Assembly (NCBI GenBank): GCA_913056255.1
Contig: CAJXLN010000013.1
Location: 1-43,758 of the forward strand
Direction: 5' to 3'
Length of the DNA: 43,758 bases
Source of the DNA: an uncultured Thermotogae bacterium
Lineage (GTDB): Bacteria; Thermotogota; Thermotogae; Mesoaciditogales; Mesoaciditogaceae
How positions within the stretch are numbered: position 1 is the stretch's first letter; each line of letters opens with the position of its first letter. The translations under genes were made by a program, and so were the position numbers. The notes below the pieces were generated by a model, which did not search any database, was not told the origin of the DNA, and saw only the letters and a list, made by a program, of their open reading frames with translations. This document shows positions 25,753 through 36,095 of the stretch, piece by piece.

Positions 25753-27651
25753 TTGTCAAAAACTTTTTATGTTACAACACCTATTTATTACATAAACTCC
25801 GATCCTCACATTGGTTCTGCTTACACGACAATCGTTGCCGATGTTGTCGCAAGATACAAAAGAATGATGGGATATGACACTTTTTTCTTAACTGGCACAG
25901 ACGAACATGGCCAACATGTGTTGAATTCGGCTCGAGCTGCTAAAAAAGATCCTAAGGTATTTTCAGACGAACTTAGCAGGCGATTCGTCGATCTTTGGAA
26001 GGGACTTGAAATATCAAATGACGCCTTTGTGCGAACCACGGATGATTACCATGTGAAAACCGTTCAAATGTTCTTTCAAAAAATGCACGACAAAGGAGAC
26101 ATCTATATCGGAAAATATGAAGGTTGGTATTGTGTTAACTGTGAAACATTCTGGACAGACAAAGATCTTGATGAAGATAAAGTTTGTCCAACATGCCATA
26201 GACCTTTGGAACACGTTGAAGAAGAGAACTACTTTTTCAGACTTTCAAAGTACACAGAACCACTTCTGAAACATTTCAAAGAACATCCTGATTTTGTCGA
26301 ACCGGATTTTAGACGAAATGAAATGATCAGAATCCTCGAGGATGGTCTTGAAGATATCAGTGTATCGAGAACATCCTTCGATTGGGGCGTTCCGGTGCCA
26401 TTCGATCCTAAGCACGTCGTTTACGTGTGGTTTGATGCTCTGGTGAACTACGTTTCTGCCATAGGATATGGTTGGAATGAAGAGATGTTTAACAAATACT
26501 GGCCGGCTGATGTACATTTTATTGGAAAAGAGATAAATCGTTTTCATTCTCTTGTTTGGCCTGCGATGCTTATGAGTATGGAATTGCCTCTGCCTAAGAA
26601 GATCTTTGCCCATGGTTGGCTAACAGTAAATGGCGAAAAAATCTCCAAATCAAAAGGAAACGCGATAGATCCAAGAGTTTTGGTCAAGGCCTATGGAATG
26701 GATGCGGTGAAATACTACTTGCTTAGAGATATTCAATTCGGAAACGATGGGAATTTCTCCGAAGATAACCTTATAGTTCGAATAAATGCTGACCTTGCCA
26801 ACGATCTTGGCAATCTTGTTCGCAGAACTCTTTCCATGATATCCCAAAACTTCGATTTTCTTCCAAATTTTTCGGAAATTGGGGCATATGACGATGAGCT
26901 CGAAAAACTCACGACTGAAACTATCAAAGAATATTTCAAATTCATGGACGAGTTCAATTTCACAAAGGCACTCACGAACATCTGGAAGCTCGTTAAGTTC
27001 GGAAATAAGTACATAGATCTGACAGAACCATGGCTCATGGCACATGATGATTCGAAGAAAGCGAGACTTGCAACAGTTCTTTATAACCTTTCAGATTTGA
27101 TAAGAAATGTTGCGATCATGCTTTCACCGATATTGGTGAAAACGGCTGACAATATACTTAAGAATATGGGCCAAAGGTTTGAAGGCATTGAAACGCTTGG
27201 CTGGCATAAGACAGTGCCCGGAGTCAAGATCACGGTGGGAGAGCCACTTTTCCCAAGAATAGATACTAAAAAATGGAAAAAGGTGATAAATATGACAAAA
27301 GAAGAAGACAAAAAAATAGAGGAAAAATCACAAGTAACGATAGACGATTTTGCAAAACTCGATCTCAGGGTAGCGCGGATCGTTAAAGCTGAGCGTATTC
27401 CAAAATCGGAAAAACTCTTGAAGCTTATTCTCGATGTTGATGGAGAAGAACGTCAAATAGTTGCAGGAATTGGCAAAGTTTACACTCCAGAATCTCTGTT
27501 AGGGCGAGAAATAATAATCATATACAACCTTAAGCCAACAAAACTCATGGGAATAGAGTCGAATGGGATGCTTTTAGCTGCGAAAGATTCTGACAAGTTG
27601 AGGATCTTAACGGTTGATGGACAAATAGATACTGGGGCGAAAATATCGTGA
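25753..27651 (+). CDS. metG: Methionyl-tRNA synthetase with C-terminal tRNA-binding domain
   Basis: A 632-residue class-I synthetase that charges tRNA-Met. The HIGH-type motif (P-H-I-G) is at 18-21 and K-I-S-K-S at 296-300. A zinc knuckle has C127, C130, C145 and C148. The C-terminal ~110 residues ('IDDFAKLDLRVARIVKAERIPKSEKLLKLILDVDGEERQIVAGIG') are the Trbp111/EMAP-II-like domain used for dimerisation and tRNA binding. The start is TTG, fixed by the AGAGGTGA just upstream and by the usual N-terminus (K-T-F-Y-V-T-T-P-I-Y-Y). It leads an operon with gyrA, truA, tlyA and secA. Confidence 0.97.
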   Translation: MSKTFYVTTPIYYINSDPHIGSAYTTIVADVVARYKRMMGYDTFFLTGTDEHGQHVLNSARAAKKDPKVFSDELSRRFVDLWKGLEISNDAFVRTTDDYHVKTVQMFFQKMHDKGDIYIGKYEGWYCVNCETFWTDKDLDEDKVCPTCHRPLEHVEEENYFFRLSKYTEPLLKHFKEHPDFVEPDFRRNEMIRILEDGLEDISVSRTSFDWGVPVPFDPKHVVYVWFDALVNYVSAIGYGWNEEMFNKYWPADVHFIGKEINRFHSLVWPAMLMSMELPLPKKIFAHGWLTVNGEKISKSKGNAIDPRVLVKAYGMDAVKYYLLRDIQFGNDGNFSEDNLIVRINADLANDLGNLVRRTLSMISQNFDFLPNFSEIGAYDDELEKLTTETIKEYFKFMDEFNFTKALTNIWKLVKFGNKYIDLTEPWLMAHDDSKKARLATVLYNLSDLIRNVAIMLSPILVKTADNILKNMGQRFEGIETLGWHKTVPGVKITVGEPLFPRIDTKKWKKVINMTKEEDKKIEEKSQVTIDDFAKLDLRVARIVKAERIPKSEKLLKLILDVDGEERQIVAGIGKVYTPESLLGREIIIIYNLKPTKLMGIESNGMLLAAKDSDKLRILTVDGQIDTGAKIS

Positions 27652-27661
27652 GGTGTGAATT

Positions 27662-30079
27662 GTGGAAGAAATAATAGAGAAATCGATTTCCGATGAGCTC
27701 GTTGAATCGTATATAAATTATTCTATGAGCGTCATCATAGGCAGAGCCATTCCGGAAGTGAGAGATGGCCTTAAACCTGTGCAGAGACGCATACTTTACG
27801 GAATGTATCAGCTTGGACTCAAGAGTGGCGGTTCAACTAAAAAGAGTGCGAGAATAGTTGGAGAGGTGATGGGAAAATATCACCCACACGGTGATATGGC
27901 CATTTACGATTCACTTGTAAGAATGTCTCAAAATTTCACGATGCGATATCCAATCGTTCACGGCCAGGGCAACATGGGGTCAATAGATCGAGATCCGGCT
28001 GCAGCGATGCGCTACACCGAGGCAAAGCTTTCGAAGATAGCCGAAGAGATGATAGCAGATATAGAAAAAGATACGGTGGATATGATCCCGAACTTCGATG
28101 AATCTTTGAAAGAACCTGTAGTTATGCCATCAAAAATGCCGAATCTCTTAATGAATGGAGCTTCCGGTATAGCCGTTGGAATGTCTACTTCTATACCTCC
28201 GCACAATCTCACAGAACTTGTGGATCTCATGATCGCTCTTGTAGACAATCCGGACACCAGCATTTCAGAAGTGGCCAAGATGCTGAAAGGTCCCGATTTT
28301 CCAACAGGAGCCATTATTATGGATGCAAAAGCCATCCGTAAGATCTACGAAACAGGTCATGGATCGTTAATCATTAGAGCAAGAACACACTTCGAAGAAC
28401 ACAAAAATCGAACAAGAATAATCGTTACGGAAATACCATACAGTGTGTCAAAGGCTGCTCTCATAGAAAGCATCGCCGACTATGCCAAAAATACGAAAGA
28501 ACATTCCATAACTAATATACGGGATGAATCGGACAGAAAAGGACTAAGAGTTATGATTGAGCTTTCTCGTGCTGCAAATCCCAATGTTGTACTCAACAGA
28601 CTTTACAAGCATACTCCCTTGCAGATACACTTTCCGGTAAACATGCTTGTAATAGATCATAAAAAGCCCAAAGTTATGAATCTGAAACAATTGGCTATGG
28701 CTTTTATTAACCATAGATACGAGATCATAAAGCGTAGAAGCGAATTCGATCTGGAAAAGTGCTCAAGGCGTGCTCACATTGTTGAAGGCCTCATAAAAGC
28801 TTCGCGTGCAATCGGAACAGTTGTGGATGTGATCAAGGGTGCAAAAGATGTGGAAGAAGCCAATCAAAAACTTGTAAGTGTGCTTAAAATATCGGTAGAG
28901 CAGGCGAAAGCTATTCTTGACATGAAACTTCAACGTCTCACTTCACTTGAACATCATAAACTCGATGAAGAATACAAAACACTGGTAGATCGTATGTCAA
29001 AACTTCAGTCAATCCTGGGTTCACCTGAAAGAATCAGGGAAGAAATCAAGAGTGAGCTTATTGAAATAAAGTCTAAATACGGTGATGAAAGAAAAAGTGA
29101 GATCACGAACAATCTGGAAATCATAAATACCGAAGACATGCTTACAGATGACGAGTTGATAGTAACCGTTACTCATAACGGGTACATATCTTCTACGAAT
29201 TTGAACTTATACAAGAGTCAAAATCGTGGAGGAAAGGGAAACATTTCTTTAAGAACGCGTGATGGAGATTACGTTGAGCGTTTCTTCATAACGACTCGGC
29301 TGAGCTACACGATGTTCATAACGAATTTTGGTAGAGCCTATTTTGTGAAGAACTACAATATACCGGAGAACAGTAAAGGAAGCAAAGGAAAACTCATACT
29401 GAATTATCTGAACCTTTCTCAGAATGAAAATGTCAAATCGGTGCTCTCACCCGGAAGAGAAATAAGTGGCGCAAGAGATCTTCTGATAGTTACGAAAAAA
29501 GGCCGCATAAAACGTACTCCTTTGGAGAATATTTCTGTTAGAACAAACGGAGTGTACGTGATTAAACTCGAAGAAGGAGACGAAATAGTTGATGCAAAAC
29601 TTACCGACAACGATTCAGATAATACGATTGTGGCTCTTGCAACACTCAAAGGTATGTTGATCTCTTTCAACATAAAAGAAGTGCGAAGGATGGGACGTAT
29701 GGCGATGGGAGTTACCGGGATTCGCCTGCATAGTGGGGATCAGATCGTCTCCATGATCGTGTCTGACAGAAAAGACGTTCAACTTTTAACACTCACCGAG
29801 AATGGATATGGAAAACGCACAAAATTCGAAGACTACCGTATCCAGCACCGTGCAGGATATGGACTGAAAAACTTAAGATTAACTGAAAAGAATGGTTTTG
29901 TCGTCTCCGTTAGACCTGTGGTTGATTTGGATGAAATCGTTGCAGTTACAGCGATGGGAAAAGCCATACGTTTCAAGGCTAACGATGTTTCGATCACAAG
30001 TCGTATAACTCAAGGAGTCAAATGCGTCAAGCTAAACGAGGGTGATAAGGTAGTTGCCTTTGCAATTGCAAGGGATTGA
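27662..30079 (+). CDS. gyrA: DNA gyrase subunit A
   Basis: An 805-residue type-II topoisomerase subunit that breaks and rejoins DNA to introduce negative supercoils with GyrB. The catalytic tyrosine is Y118 in A-A-M-R-Y-T-E. The QRDR segment '[19 protein letters not shown]' is at about 72-90. The C-terminal wrapping domain holds a GyrA box at residues 520-526, Q-N-R-G-G-K-G, one residue off the usual Q-(R/K)-R-G-G-(R/K)-G, which favours GyrA over ParC. The start is GTG behind GAGGTG, ten bases after metG. No gyrB lies in the window. Confidence 0.94.
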   Translation: MEEIIEKSISDELVESYINYSMSVIIGRAIPEVRDGLKPVQRRILYGMYQLGLKSGGSTKKSARIVGEVMGKYHPHGDMAIYDSLVRMSQNFTMRYPIVHGQGNMGSIDRDPAAAMRYTEAKLSKIAEEMIADIEKDTVDMIPNFDESLKEPVVMPSKMPNLLMNGASGIAVGMSTSIPPHNLTELVDLMIALVDNPDTSISEVAKMLKGPDFPTGAIIMDAKAIRKIYETGHGSLIIRARTHFEEHKNRTRIIVTEIPYSVSKAALIESIADYAKNTKEHSITNIRDESDRKGLRVMIELSRAANPNVVLNRLYKHTPLQIHFPVNMLVIDHKKPKVMNLKQLAMAFINHRYEIIKRRSEFDLEKCSRRAHIVEGLIKASRAIGTVVDVIKGAKDVEEANQKLVSVLKISVEQAKAILDMKLQRLTSLEHHKLDEEYKTLVDRMSKLQSILGSPERIREEIKSELIEIKSKYGDERKSEITNNLEIINTEDMLTDDELIVTVTHNGYISSTNLNLYKSQNRGGKGNISLRTRDGDYVERFFITTRLSYTMFITNFGRAYFVKNYNIPENSKGSKGKLILNYLNLSQNENVKSVLSPGREISGARDLLIVTKKGRIKRTPLENISVRTNGVYVIKLEEGDEIVDAKLTDNDSDNTIVALATLKGMLISFNIKEVRRMGRMAMGVTGIRLHSGDQIVSMIVSDRKDVQLLTLTENGYGKRTKFEDYRIQHRAGYGLKNLRLTEKNGFVVSVRPVVDLDEIVAVTAMGKAIRFKANDVSITSRITQGVKCVKLNEGDKVVAFAIARD

Positions 30080-30085
30080 TCTGGA

Positions 30086-30838
30086 TTGAAAGTTGCTTGT
30101 GTCGTCGAATATGTTGGAACGGCCTTTCACGGTTCTCAATATGAACGTGATGTTCGAACAGTTCAAGGTGAATTGAATAAAACGCTTGAAAAGATTTTCA
30201 AACAACATGTGAAAACCGACATGGCTGGTAGAACCGACGCTGGCGTACATGCGAATTATCAAGTTTTTTCTTTCAAGAGGATCAACAAGAGGATGACGGA
30301 GAAAAACATAAAAGAAGCGCTGAATTCGTTGCTGCCAAAAGATATGCACGTTAGAGATGTTTGGTTCACCTCTGATGTTTTTAATCCACGCAGTTGTGCT
30401 ACCAAGAGGATATATCAATACTTTATATTTAACAATCCAGAAAAAAACATATTCCTTCGTGACAAAGTTTGGTGGTTTCCATACCCTTTGGATGTGGAAA
30501 AAATGCGCGAGGCTGCTCGATATCTGGAAGGCTATCATGATTTCACATCTTTTGTTTCAAAAGACAAGAATGATGATCGTAGTCCATGGAGACTTGTCTA
30601 CAGGATCCGTATTGTCAGGATTTCTAAATTCATACTCGTACGCGTGGAGGGAAAATCTTACCTGAAACGTATGGTAAGAAATATAGTCGGAACTCTTGTA
30701 AAAGTTGGTGCTGGAACATGGGATCCCGCGTACGTTAAGGAAATTTTAGAAATGAAAGACAGAAGAAAAGCCGGGGCAACAGCTCCTGCGCATGGATTGT
30801 ATTTGTACCGAATTTATTTCACAGATGGGAGCTCTTAA
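30086..30838 (+). CDS. truA: tRNA pseudouridine(38-40) synthase
   Basis: A 250-residue enzyme that makes pseudouridine at positions 38-40 of the anticodon stem-loop. The catalytic aspartate is D51 in A-G-R-T-D-A-G-V-H-A. Other family marks are 'GTAFHGSQYE' near the start, 'FTSFVSKDKN' and 'YLKRMVRNIVGTLVKVG'. The start is TTG, six bases after gyrA; the length is normal. Confidence 0.95.
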   Translation: MKVACVVEYVGTAFHGSQYERDVRTVQGELNKTLEKIFKQHVKTDMAGRTDAGVHANYQVFSFKRINKRMTEKNIKEALNSLLPKDMHVRDVWFTSDVFNPRSCATKRIYQYFIFNNPEKNIFLRDKVWWFPYPLDVEKMREAARYLEGYHDFTSFVSKDKNDDRSPWRLVYRIRIVRISKFILVRVEGKSYLKRMVRNIVGTLVKVGAGTWDPAYVKEILEMKDRRKAGATAPAHGLYLYRIYFTDGSS

Positions 30839-30841
30839 GGT

Positions 30842-31630
30842 TTGAAGAAAAGGCTCGATGAACTGCTAACCGAACGTGGAATATTCCCGTCAAAAAGCCG
30901 CTCTAAAGCTGAAATCATGGAAGGGAATGTGGTAGTTGACGGAATAGTCGTGTCTAAGGCTGGAAAATTCGTTGACGAGAAGGTAGAGATTCTGATCAAA
31001 AAGCGTAGCCCTTACGTTTCACGTGGAGCGTACAAATTGCTTAAGGCACTTGATGATTTCAGAATAGATCTGAACGGTAAGGTTTGTTACGATTTTGGAG
31101 CTTCCACAGGAGGATTCACACATGTTATGCTCGAACGTGGTGCGAGGAAGGTTTATTCCGTGGATGTTGGATACGGACAATTGGCGTGGAAACTGAGAAA
31201 CGATCCGAGGGTGATCGTTAAAGAACGCACCAATGTGAGATTTCTTACACCCGAAGAATTCGATGAAGTTCCCGACTTTATTTCATGTGATCTTTCTTTT
31301 ATATCCTTAAGACTCATCTTACCTGTTGTGAGGAATTTGTTGAATGGTAAAGGCGAGGCGATTTGCCTTATCAAGCCACAATTCGAAGCGGGACGTGAAA
31401 GAACAAAAAAAGGTGTCGTAAGGTCCAAAGAAGTACACGTGGATGTACTTGAGAAGGTTCTCAAATTCGCAAGAGAAATTGGATTCTCGATTTGTGGTCT
31501 GACTTATTCACCTTTAAAGGGACCGGCTGGGAACGTGGAATTTTTGGTCTTTTTGAATTTTGTGTGTGAATCGAAATTCAATGTAAGATCTGTAGTGGAT
31601 TCTGCTTGGAAGAGGCTGTTGGAGGGATAA
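30842..31630 (+). CDS. tlyA: TlyA-family rRNA 2'-O-methyltransferase / hemolysin-like
   Basis: A 262-residue protein with an N-terminal S4 RNA-binding domain (about 1-60, R-L-D-E-L-L-T-E-R-G) and an FtsJ-like SAM-dependent methyltransferase domain: 'YDFGASTGGFTHVMLERGARKVYSVDVGYGQLAWKLRND', then 'SCDLSFISLRLILP'. Members methylate ribosomal RNA; some are annotated as hemolysin A. The start is TTG, three bases after truA; the stop lies within the ribosome-binding site of secA. Confidence 0.93.
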   Translation: MKKRLDELLTERGIFPSKSRSKAEIMEGNVVVDGIVVSKAGKFVDEKVEILIKKRSPYVSRGAYKLLKALDDFRIDLNGKVCYDFGASTGGFTHVMLERGARKVYSVDVGYGQLAWKLRNDPRVIVKERTNVRFLTPEEFDEVPDFISCDLSFISLRLILPVVRNLLNGKGEAICLIKPQFEAGRERTKKGVVRSKEVHVDVLEKVLKFAREIGFSICGLTYSPLKGPAGNVEFLVFLNFVCESKFNVRSVVDSAWKRLLEG

Positions 31631-31632
31631 AA

Positions 31633-34104
31633 ATGTCGTTCATAAATAAGATATTCGATCAAAACAAAAGGTATCTGAGAAGTTTCAAGAAGATCGTAGA
31701 TGAAGTCAACGAATTTGAAAAAAAAGCAAAGATGCTGAATGATTCTGATTTTTTAAAAAAAACGGAAGAATTTCGTCAGAGGATCTCAAACGGAGAAAGT
31801 TTGGACGATATCATGCCAGAAGCCTTTGCGATTGTTCGTGAAGTCGCAAAAAGAACCATTGGCTTGCGTCCATTCGATGTTCAAATAATGGGAGCTGTTG
31901 CACTTCATCGTGGAATGGTTGCAGAGATGAAAACTGGTGAAGGGAAAACGCTCGTTGCGGTTATGCCGGCGTATCTCAATGCACTTGAAGGCAAGGGAGT
32001 ACATATAATTACCGTCAACGATTATCTTGCGCACAGGGATTCTGAATGGATGAGACCTATTTACGAAACTCTTGGATTAACCGTTGGTGCTATCCAATCT
32101 GAAATGACACCTGAAAAGCGGCGGGAAATTTACAATTTGGATGTGACTTATGGAACCAACAACGAGATGGGATTCGATTATCTTCGTGATAACCTTGCAT
32201 ATCTTCCGGAACAACGTGTTCAAAGAGGTCATAACTACGCAATAGTGGACGAAGTTGACAGTGTACTCATAGATGAAGCGCGTACACCCTTGATCATTTC
32301 CGGACCAGCCGGAACTTCATCGAAGCTGTACAAAATGTTCGCTTCATACGCGAAGAAGCTCAAACCAGATGTGGATTTCAAAATGGATGAAAAGACGAAA
32401 AACGTTACTCTCACGGAAGAGGGCATAAAAAAGACTGAAAAGCTGATCGGAGTGAGCAATCTTTACGATCCACAAAATGTCGAATACAATTTTCACATGC
32501 TGAACGCACTAAGGGCCTTACACATGTACAAACGCGATGTGGATTACATAGTTCATGGCAATGAGGTTTTCATAGTTGACGAATTCACCGGACGTGTTCT
32601 TGAAGGAAGACGATACAGTGAAGGTTTGCATCAGGCTATAGAAGCCAAAGAAGGCGTAAAGGTAAACGAAGAAACGATAACATACGCAACTATAACTCTT
32701 CAAAATTACTTCTTAATGTACAAAAAACTTGCGGGTATGACTGGCACGGCATACACTGAAAGAGAAGAGTTCGATCAAATATACAACATGAAAGTCGTGG
32801 TTATCCCAACAAACAAACCGATCATTCGTAAGGATATGAACGATCTGATCTTCAGAAGCGAAAAAGAAAAGTTTGATGCCATAGTGGAAGATATAGTTGA
32901 AAGACACAAAAAAGGGCAACCTGTTCTTGTTGGAACTATCTCCATAGAGAAGAGTGAAAAAATCAGTCGAATGTTGAAAAAACGTGGTGTACCGCATGAA
33001 GTGCTAAATGCCAAACATCCAGAAAGAGAAGCGGAAATCATTGCAAATGCGGGATTGAAGGGATCTGTTACCATTGCCACCAACATGGCGGGCAGAGGTA
33101 CAGACATAAAACCTGGCGATGGCGTAGTCGAATTGGGTGGATTGTACGTTTTGGGTACTGAAAGACACGAAGCAAGGAGGATAGACAATCAGCTCCGTGG
33201 AAGAACTGGAAGGCAAGGAGATCCCGGTGAAACGCGTTTTTATCTTTCAACTGAAGATAATCTTCTCAGAATATTCGGTGGAGACAAAATGAGATCTCTC
33301 ATGAACACATTGAAAGTTAAGGATGGCGAAGCCATTGAGCACTCCATGCTCAGCAAACTTATAGAACAAGCTCAGAAAAAAGTCGAGGGTATACACTTTT
33401 CGATAAGAAAACATCTTCTTGAGCTTGATTCAGTGCTTGACAGACAAAGAAATGCTGTTTACGCGCACCGTAACTGGATACTTAGTGGAACTGATGTTGA
33501 AAATCATCTTATGGAAATATTCGAAGACGTTGTTGATAGAAGAATCGAAAAATATTGTCATGACAGGTATTCGGATAACTGGGATCTTAAAGGCTTAGAA
33601 TCAGAATTGAAGCCGATTTTTCCGTTCTTAAATACGGATATAGAAACAGAAGATCTCCAATCCTTTAAGTCGAAAATCATGGATGAGATCAAGGAAAATT
33701 ACGAGCACAAAGTTGACGAAATCGGAGCTGAACAATTTCCAAATATCATAAAGTACGTTATGCTGCGTGTCATAGATGAAAGATGGAAGATGCATCTTCA
33801 AAGTGTAGATCATCTTAAAGAATCCGTGAACCTCAGAGCATATGGCCAAAAAGATCCGGTTATAGAGTTCAAACGTGAAAGTTACAAAATGTTTGAAGAA
33901 ATGGTGGATGGCATGTACGATGACATTTCATCTATAGCTTTCAGAATTGTAGTTGTTGACGAGCAAAAAGAGAAGGAACGCGCCAGAAAGGAATTCGCCA
34001 TTCTACAAACTCAGCACGATGACTTTTCCATGTCTCCTGGAAAATCTGGAAAGAAAAAAACGGGAACAACTTCCAAACGAAAGCGAATGCGCGTAAAACG
34101 GTAA
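31633..34104 (+). CDS. secA: Preprotein translocase ATPase SecA
   Basis: An 823-residue motor that drives unfolded preproteins through SecYEG. Walker A is T-G-E-G-K-T at 101-106 and Walker B D-E-V-D-S at 206-210. 'NMAGRGTDI' and 'HEARRIDNQLRGRTGRQGDPG' form the second helicase half. The C-terminus is a basic tail without the zinc-binding CxCx8CH motif seen in many SecAs. I chose the ATG at 31633, eight bases after GGAGG; an ATG nine codons earlier lies inside tlyA without such a site. Confidence 0.98.
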   Translation: MSFINKIFDQNKRYLRSFKKIVDEVNEFEKKAKMLNDSDFLKKTEEFRQRISNGESLDDIMPEAFAIVREVAKRTIGLRPFDVQIMGAVALHRGMVAEMKTGEGKTLVAVMPAYLNALEGKGVHIITVNDYLAHRDSEWMRPIYETLGLTVGAIQSEMTPEKRREIYNLDVTYGTNNEMGFDYLRDNLAYLPEQRVQRGHNYAIVDEVDSVLIDEARTPLIISGPAGTSSKLYKMFASYAKKLKPDVDFKMDEKTKNVTLTEEGIKKTEKLIGVSNLYDPQNVEYNFHMLNALRALHMYKRDVDYIVHGNEVFIVDEFTGRVLEGRRYSEGLHQAIEAKEGVKVNEETITYATITLQNYFLMYKKLAGMTGTAYTEREEFDQIYNMKVVVIPTNKPIIRKDMNDLIFRSEKEKFDAIVEDIVERHKKGQPVLVGTISIEKSEKISRMLKKRGVPHEVLNAKHPEREAEIIANAGLKGSVTIATNMAGRGTDIKPGDGVVELGGLYVLGTERHEARRIDNQLRGRTGRQGDPGETRFYLSTEDNLLRIFGGDKMRSLMNTLKVKDGEAIEHSMLSKLIEQAQKKVEGIHFSIRKHLLELDSVLDRQRNAVYAHRNWILSGTDVENHLMEIFEDVVDRRIEKYCHDRYSDNWDLKGLESELKPIFPFLNTDIETEDLQSFKSKIMDEIKENYEHKVDEIGAEQFPNIIKYVMLRVIDERWKMHLQSVDHLKESVNLRAYGQKDPVIEFKRESYKMFEEMVDGMYDDISSIAFRIVVVDEQKEKERARKEFAILQTQHDDFSMSPGKSGKKKTGTTSKRKRMRVKR

Positions 34105-34120
34105 AAATCTGGGAGATGAT

Positions 34121-35242
34121 ATGAATATGATAAGCTACGATCTAAGGGTCAAGGTAGATGACATTAAAAAGCGATTCAATGAAATAAAAAAGGTTTTCGA
34201 TGTTGAAAAAACCAAGAAAGCTATTGAAGAATTGGTGAAGAAAACCTCTAAAAGTGAGTTTTGGAACGATGCTAAAAATGCTCAAGATACCTTAAAGCAA
34301 CTCAAAAGTTTAAAAGATAGGTATGAAAAACTTCGTAAAATGGAGTCGAAGATAGAGGATTTAGAAATAGGAATTGAATTGGCTGAAGACGATGCAGAAT
34401 TGATGAAAAATCTTGAAGAAGACGCGGAAGAAGCGAAAGAGATATTAGAGAAATTCGAAATGAGCATGATGCTCAATGGTAAATTCGACGACTTGAACTG
34501 TTACCTTTCAATACATTCCGGAGCCGGAGGGACCGAATCACACGATTGGGCGCAGATGCTCTTAAGAATGTACACACGCTGGGCTGAAAAACATGGTTTT
34601 GAAATTGAAGAGATAGATCTTCAGCCTGGAGAGGAAGCCGGCATAAGCAGTGCCGTACTTCTCATAAAAGGAGAAAACGCTTATGGACTTTTAAAATATG
34701 AACGTGGCGTTCACAGACTTGTCAGAATATCGCCATTTGACGCTGCCAAAAGACGTCATACCTCCTTCGCTTCGGTAAACGTTATTCCGGAGTTTAAAAA
34801 CGAAGTAGAGGTCGAAGTAAAAGATGAAGACCTCAAGATCGATACTTACCGTTCGTCAGGCGCTGGTGGACAACACGTTAACAGAACCGATTCTGCGGTG
34901 AGGATAACACATTTGCCAACGGGAATAGTGGTAACATGTCAGAACGAAAGATCACAGTTTCAGAACAAAGATGTTGCCATGCGAATACTCAAAGCGAGAC
35001 TTTATCAATTGGAATTGGAGAAACGTGAACAAAAGCTTCGTAAAATTCAAGGAAACCTCAAAGAAATAGGCTGGGGAAGTCAGATAAGATCTTACGTGTT
35101 TCAGCCATACACTATGGTTAAAGATCACAGAACAAATCATGAGACTGGAAACATTCAATCAGTCATGGACGGTGAGATAAACGATTTCATATATGCGGAG
35201 CTTGTCTTCTTCGCAAAAAACAATCTTGGTAGTGATATTTGA
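34121..35242 (+). CDS. prfB: Peptide chain release factor 2
   Basis: A 373-residue class-I release factor. The G-G-Q motif for peptidyl-tRNA hydrolysis is at 249-251 (S-G-A-G-G-Q-H-V-N). The S-P-F tripeptide at 204-206, with 'DAAKRRHTSFASV', identifies RF2 (UGA/UAA) rather than RF1. The frame is continuous from its start, so the programmed +1 frameshift near codon 25 that controls prfB in many bacteria is absent here. Two closely spaced ATGs follow GGGAGATG; either may be used. Confidence 0.97.
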   Translation: MNMISYDLRVKVDDIKKRFNEIKKVFDVEKTKKAIEELVKKTSKSEFWNDAKNAQDTLKQLKSLKDRYEKLRKMESKIEDLEIGIELAEDDAELMKNLEEDAEEAKEILEKFEMSMMLNGKFDDLNCYLSIHSGAGGTESHDWAQMLLRMYTRWAEKHGFEIEEIDLQPGEEAGISSAVLLIKGENAYGLLKYERGVHRLVRISPFDAAKRRHTSFASVNVIPEFKNEVEVEVKDEDLKIDTYRSSGAGGQHVNRTDSAVRITHLPTGIVVTCQNERSQFQNKDVAMRILKARLYQLELEKREQKLRKIQGNLKEIGWGSQIRSYVFQPYTMVKDHRTNHETGNIQSVMDGEINDFIYAELVFFAKNNLGSDI

Positions 35243-36095
35243 GTTATTTTTGGCAGTTAGCGCTTTCTCAATTCCAGTTTACGTTTCCGTTCAAAATGGT
35301 GTGAATGCCAGTTATGCAACTGAAGTCAGAGTATGGAATGATGAATTTTGGGATTCGTTGGGACGTATGTGGGGACTTTTTCCAACAAGACCAGTTTACA
35401 TGATGATAGCAAAAGGCAAATTCGGGCCAGAAATGGGATTTACCATTTCTTATCCAGATAGTTTTCGGGTTCTTATCGAAATTAACTATCCAATTTCTGA
35501 GATGCGAGCAACTGTTGCTCATGAGCTCATGCATGTTTTTCAGTTTGCGTGGATAAAACGTTACAGGAAAATGATGCCCTTATGGATTATGGAGGGGTTA
35601 GCAACCTGGTATGGAGGAAAAGAAGGTACATACACGAGTCCTATCGGAGGTAATCCATTTTTGTTCTGGTCTGTGGACGTTTTGAAATATCGTGAGTATC
35701 CTTCAACCGAAGAATCAAAGGGAGAATACTATTCAGAAGTTTACGCTCTTTTCAATGCGATCAACGAACGAACCGATCTTGAAAAGAAACTTCCCATTCT
35801 TCTTAACGATGTTAGAAAGGGCGACACCTGGCAAGAGGCTTTTTCCAACATACTTGGCGAGAATTTCAATGAATTTTACAATCGATGGAGAAAACACATT
35901 CTGCTTGTTGTGATCGTGAAATTCGCATCATTTTGGGCACTATGGATGGGTCTTCCAATTTTTTTACTCGTAATCCTCTTCATCAAGTATTTTCACCATC
36001 GTGGTATTGACGATGTCAAAATTGCAGACAACGACGTTGAAAATTTGGAGAAGCTTTATGGTAAAGACTACTGGAAGGATAACAATTACAAATGA
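35193..36095 (+). CDS. Membrane-anchored zinc metallopeptidase (peptidase MA-like)
   Basis: A 300-residue gluzincin-type peptidase. Residues 1-27 are a signal peptide or anchor. The zinc motif is H-E-L-M-H (about 109-113), and the third ligand is the glutamate in W-I-M-E-G-L-A-T-W-Y-G about 20 residues later, the arrangement of the peptidase MA family. A hydrophobic helix near 237-265 and a charged C-terminal tail suggest the catalytic domain lies outside, held to the membrane. The ATG at 35193 overlaps prfB by 50 bases; shorter starts (GTG near 35234) would shorten the signal peptide. It overlaps the next gene by ATGA. The substrate is unknown. Confidence 0.75.
   Translation: MRSLSSSQKTILVVIFELFLAVSAFSIPVYVSVQNGVNASYATEVRVWNDEFWDSLGRMWGLFPTRPVYMMIAKGKFGPEMGFTISYPDSFRVLIEINYPISEMRATVAHELMHVFQFAWIKRYRKMMPLWIMEGLATWYGGKEGTYTSPIGGNPFLFWSVDVLKYREYPSTEESKGEYYSEVYALFNAINERTDLEKKLPILLNDVRKGDTWQEAFSNILGENFNEFYNRWRKHILLVVIVKFASFWALWMGLPIFLLVILFIKYFHHRGIDDVKIADNDVENLEKLYGKDYWKDNNYK

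Noticed and set aside
27662-30079. ParC instead of GyrA
   Set aside because: A near-perfect GyrA box (Q-N-R-G-G-K-G) is present in the C-terminal domain, which ParC lacks.
31606-31632. Longer secA start inside tlyA
   Set aside because: No ribosome-binding site there, whereas GGAGG stands correctly before the ATG at 31633 and the usual SecA N-terminus begins there.
34121-34220. Programmed frameshift in prfB
   Set aside because: The reading frame is continuous from the start and no in-frame UGA lies near codon 25.
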